Below, piece after piece: positions 61,251 through 64,000 of a stretch of DNA of 64,000 bases. Under the pieces are notes generated by a model. The model did no database searches. It had not been told where the DNA came from and was given only the letters and a program-made list of their open reading frames with translations. Position 1 is the stretch's first letter; each line of letters begins with the position of its first letter. The stretch is taken from contig JAWKMZ010000002.1 of the NCBI GenBank assembly GCA_041391965.1, positions 1 through 64,000 on the forward strand, in the 5' to 3' direction. Source of the DNA: JAWKMZ01 sp041391965. Lineage in GTDB: Bacteria > Bacteroidota > Bacteroidia > Flavobacteriales > Flavobacteriaceae. Both the position numbers and the translations under genes were made by a program.

Positions 61251-64000
61251 AACAAGCCCAACCCTTACACAAGAAATTTGTGTAGATTATATTGTTGATT
61301 GCTCAGTTGGCCCGCAAAACTTAATATATTGTTATCAAAATAACGATACAAATGTTTTCACCTTTACAAGTAATGATGGAACCCCTCTAAACTTTGTCAT
61401 TAATTCAGGGCAAGTGGAAAATGGATGGGATGAATTGCATGTATATAATACAGACGGAACAGAAATGACACCAGATAATTTTTATGGTAATAATGGTGAT
61501 GTTTCAGGAGTTTACTACCAATCTGCAGGCGATACAATTTCATTTACAGTAACTTCAGATGGTGTTTTCAGTTGCCAAACAGAAGGCTATCAGCCTTTAG
61601 ATATTACTGTAAGTTGCGCCACATGTATTAATCCTTCGGCAACCTATGCTATAGTTGATGATTGTGATAATGGCGATCAATTTTTGATAGATGTCAACGT
61701 CACAAGTTTGGGTTCAGCGAGTTCACTTACAATATCTAACAATATTGATACCAATACAGTTTCGGCAAATGCTGTTGGAACATACCAAATTGGACCATTC
61801 CCATTTTCAACAGATATCATTGTAACATTAAGTAATGATGATGATATTAATTGTGTGATTAATAGTTCAGCATTTCAATTACTTGCTTGTCCGCCTGCAA
61901 ATGATAACCCTTGCAACGCTACTGTTGCAGTTGTAAACGAAGATGGCACTTGCGATTTGACAACTCCAGGAACAGTTTTAGAAGCTACACCTTCAGGTAT
62001 TCCTGCAGGAACATGCTTTGGTGATCCAAATGATGATGTTTGGTTCCAATTTACGGCTTTACATGAAGAAGAAATTATATCAATAAATAACATTTCAGGA
62101 GGTACAAATGATCTTGATTTTGCTATTTACGAAGGAACTTGCGATGCTTTGACACAAATATTTTGTTCTCCAGACATAGCTAACGTAACACCTCAATTGA
62201 TTGTTGGAAACATCTATTATATTAGAGTATTCTCGGCTGGAACTGCTGATGCGACAAGTAGTTTTGATTTATGCATAAGTGAAGCACCAGGCAATGTAAT
62301 TGTTGACCAAACAACCTATACAGTTGAACAACTTATTCAAGATATTTTGGTAAATAGCCCATGTGCTCAGGTTTCTAACATTACTTATTCAACAGGAACC
62401 GATTATGGTCAAGAAAATGGAATTGGTTATTTTACTTCAGATGGAGTTGGATTTCCATTCCAAGAAGGGATTTTACTTACTTCAGGTGATGCGAATCTTG
62501 CAAGCGGACCAAATACCAATGCTATGAGCGTTGGAACTAATTCGTGGCTTGGTGATGCCGATTTGAATGCGACAGTTGGAATTACATCTAATAACGCATC
62601 AATAATTGAATTCGATTTTGTGCCATTAGCTGAAGAAATCAGCTTTGATTTTTTAATGGCTTCAGAAGAATATAATGGTAGCACAGGAGGTTCGTTTGAA
62701 TGTACTTACTCTGATGCTTTTGCATTTTTATTAACAGATCCTGATGGTGTCACAACAAATTTAGCCGTCTTACCAGAGACAACGACACCAATATTAGTAA
62801 CCAATATTCACCCTGAAAATCCGTCATGTCCCGCTATTAATGAACAATATTTTGGAGGCTATACGCCACAAAATTTGCCATCTACATCATTTGATGGCAG
62901 AACCAAAGTTTTTACAGCTCAATCTGCTGTTACTGTAGGTGCGACATATCATATAAAATTAGTAATAGCCGATGCTACAGATAGCGCATTAGATTCAGGC
63001 GTATTTTTAAAAGCAGGAAGTTTTGACTTGGGAGAAGCTAATTTAGGTGATGATATAACCATTGCAGCAGGAACTGCTGTTTGTGGCGGAGAAGAAGTTA
63101 TTTTGAACACCAATGTTCCAAATATTAATCATATATGGTATTATGATGGTATTGAAATCCCTGGTGAAACCTCTTCAACTTTAGTAGCAACTGAACCAGG
63201 AGAATATACAGTACAAATTGTTTTTTCAAGTGCTTGTTTTATTAGTGATTCTATTATAGTTGAGTTTTTGCCTAACCCAGAAGCTCATACACCACCAGAC
63301 CTTATTGGTTGTGACACGTCACTTTCAACAGCTGAATTTAACCTTACAGATAATGATAGTGCAATTTTAGGTGACCAAAATCCTGATGATTTTACTGTTA
63401 CCTATCATTTGTCAGAACAAGATGCAATTGATAATATAAACCCACTTGTAAGCCCATATACAAATATTTCAAACCCTCAGGTTGTTTATGCACGAGTTAC
63501 AGACAATGCTACATCATGTCATGCTATTACTAATTTCTCTTTAACAGTTAATGATGTTCCTGTTACTACATTTACTACTGATTTTGATTATGAGGTTTGT
63601 CCAAATGCAACAGTACCAATTGAAATTTCAGCAACACCAAATAATTATTCTACTTCTGAAGTGACCATTAATTGGTATCAAAATGGAGTTTTAATCTCTG
63701 GTCAAAATAGCCTAAACTTGCCAGTTTTAACAGCAGGTCTTTATGAAATTGAAGTGATTTTTAATAATTCAGGGTGTTCAAGTATTACTGGTCAAGAAGT
63801 CATAGAATTAGCTCAATGTATTATTCCACAGGGGATATCTCCAAATGGAGATGGATATAATGACAATTTTGATTTGAGCAGTTTTGGAGTAACCAAGATA
63901 GAGATTTTCAATCGTAATGGTAGGTTAGTATATTCTAAGACGAACTACGTAGATGAGTGGCATGGGCAGACCAATAGTGGTGATAATTTACCAGTAGGCA
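59785..64000 (+). CDS. T9SS gliding-type surface adhesin 2 (3' partial, 5' frame broken)
   Basis: Second adhesin with the same signal peptide and first domains as adhesin 1. From about 60895 one frame is open to the window edge (over 1030 codons). It encodes two repeats of about 200 residues, a PPC-like domain (NDDVWFQFTAL), a choice-of-anchor-L-like domain (TYTVEQLIQDILV, FPFQEGILLTSGDA), and Ig-like or PKD-like units. The gliding-type C-terminal domain starts at IPQGISPNGDGYND. The choice-of-anchor-L region does not occur in adhesin 1. The stop should lie about 70 bp past the edge. Confidence 0.85.
61020..61890 (+). repeat. Two internal domain repeats of adhesin 2
   Basis: Units start near 61020 and 61616, about 600 bp apart. 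They correspond to the first and last of the three units in adhesin 1; the second unit is only moderately similar to its counterpart. Confidence 0.65.
63795..64000 (+). repeat. Identical 3' end of adhesin 2
   Basis: Equals 56511-56716 apart from the first few bases, encoding the first two thirds of the gliding-type C-terminal domain. It is cut by the window end. Confidence 0.9.

Overview
The window is AT-rich chromosomal DNA from a member of the Flavobacteriaceae (Bacteroidetes). Markers are Bacteroidetes -7 boxes (TAnnTTTG) in front of many genes, type IX secretion (T9SS) sorting domains, PorP/SprF and gliding-type adhesins, an IPExxxVDY protein, a HU-CCDC81/SPOR protein, ribosomal protein L21 with a helix-hairpin-helix tail, the 632-residue form of PurF, and DUF2480, DUF3078 and DUF4199 proteins. 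The genus cannot be named from this sequence. No rRNA, tRNA, CRISPR array, insertion sequence or prophage was seen.

Layout. 1-4.4 kb: end of trpS, a secreted protein with a SPOR-like tail, dprA, and the HU-CCDC81/SPOR gene. 4.4-4.95 kb: a gene-free stretch with two copies of a probable small RNA gene on the minus strand. Each copy has its own terminator, a -7 box, and a pair of phased repeats upstream. 4.95-9.2 kb: minus-strand purF, a PfkB kinase, rnhA and purN. 9.3-13.7 kb: acpP-fabF-rnc, then the IPExxxVDY gene and pyk. 13.7-22 kb: dinB, a CYTH protein, a heavy-metal-binding lipoprotein, a DMT transporter, an M16 peptidase pair (one active, one without zinc ligands), a DUF4199 protein, and rplU-rpmA. 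22-33.3 kb: a membrane MutS-like ATPase, sdhCAB, a lipoprotein, a large BNR-repeat protein and a T9SS-sorted matrixin-like protease. 33.4-39.3 kb: aminopeptidase P, aspartokinase with a divergent ACT-like neighbour, an alpha/beta hydrolase, two small paralogous CxxC proteins and thiL. 39.4-49.3 kb: a long iron-sulfur assembly cluster in the order sufA-like, sufB, lipoprotein, sufC, sufD, sufS, two META lipoproteins, sufE, sufT, DUF2480, followed by a DUF3078 gene with its own promoter. 49.3-51.5 kb: hflX and an endonuclease/exonuclease/phosphatase-family protein.

51.75-64 kb is a T9SS surface-adhesin locus: adhesin 1, PorP/SprF-like, OmpA/PD40-like, adhesin 2 (running off the window). The two adhesins have near-identical first 1.5 kb and identical last parts, with different middles. 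From about 52.0 to 60.9 kb all frames are broken by many 1-4 nt indels, and the indels sit at different places in the two copies of the shared part. Combining the copies restores an open frame, so sequence or assembly error is more likely than gene decay.

Several genes (the HU-CCDC81/SPOR gene, dinB, the alpha/beta hydrolase, thiL) have their ATG 4-5 nt after a TAnnTTTG box. The same offset separates the -7 boxes of the two small RNAs from their conserved 5' ends, so these mRNAs may be leaderless.
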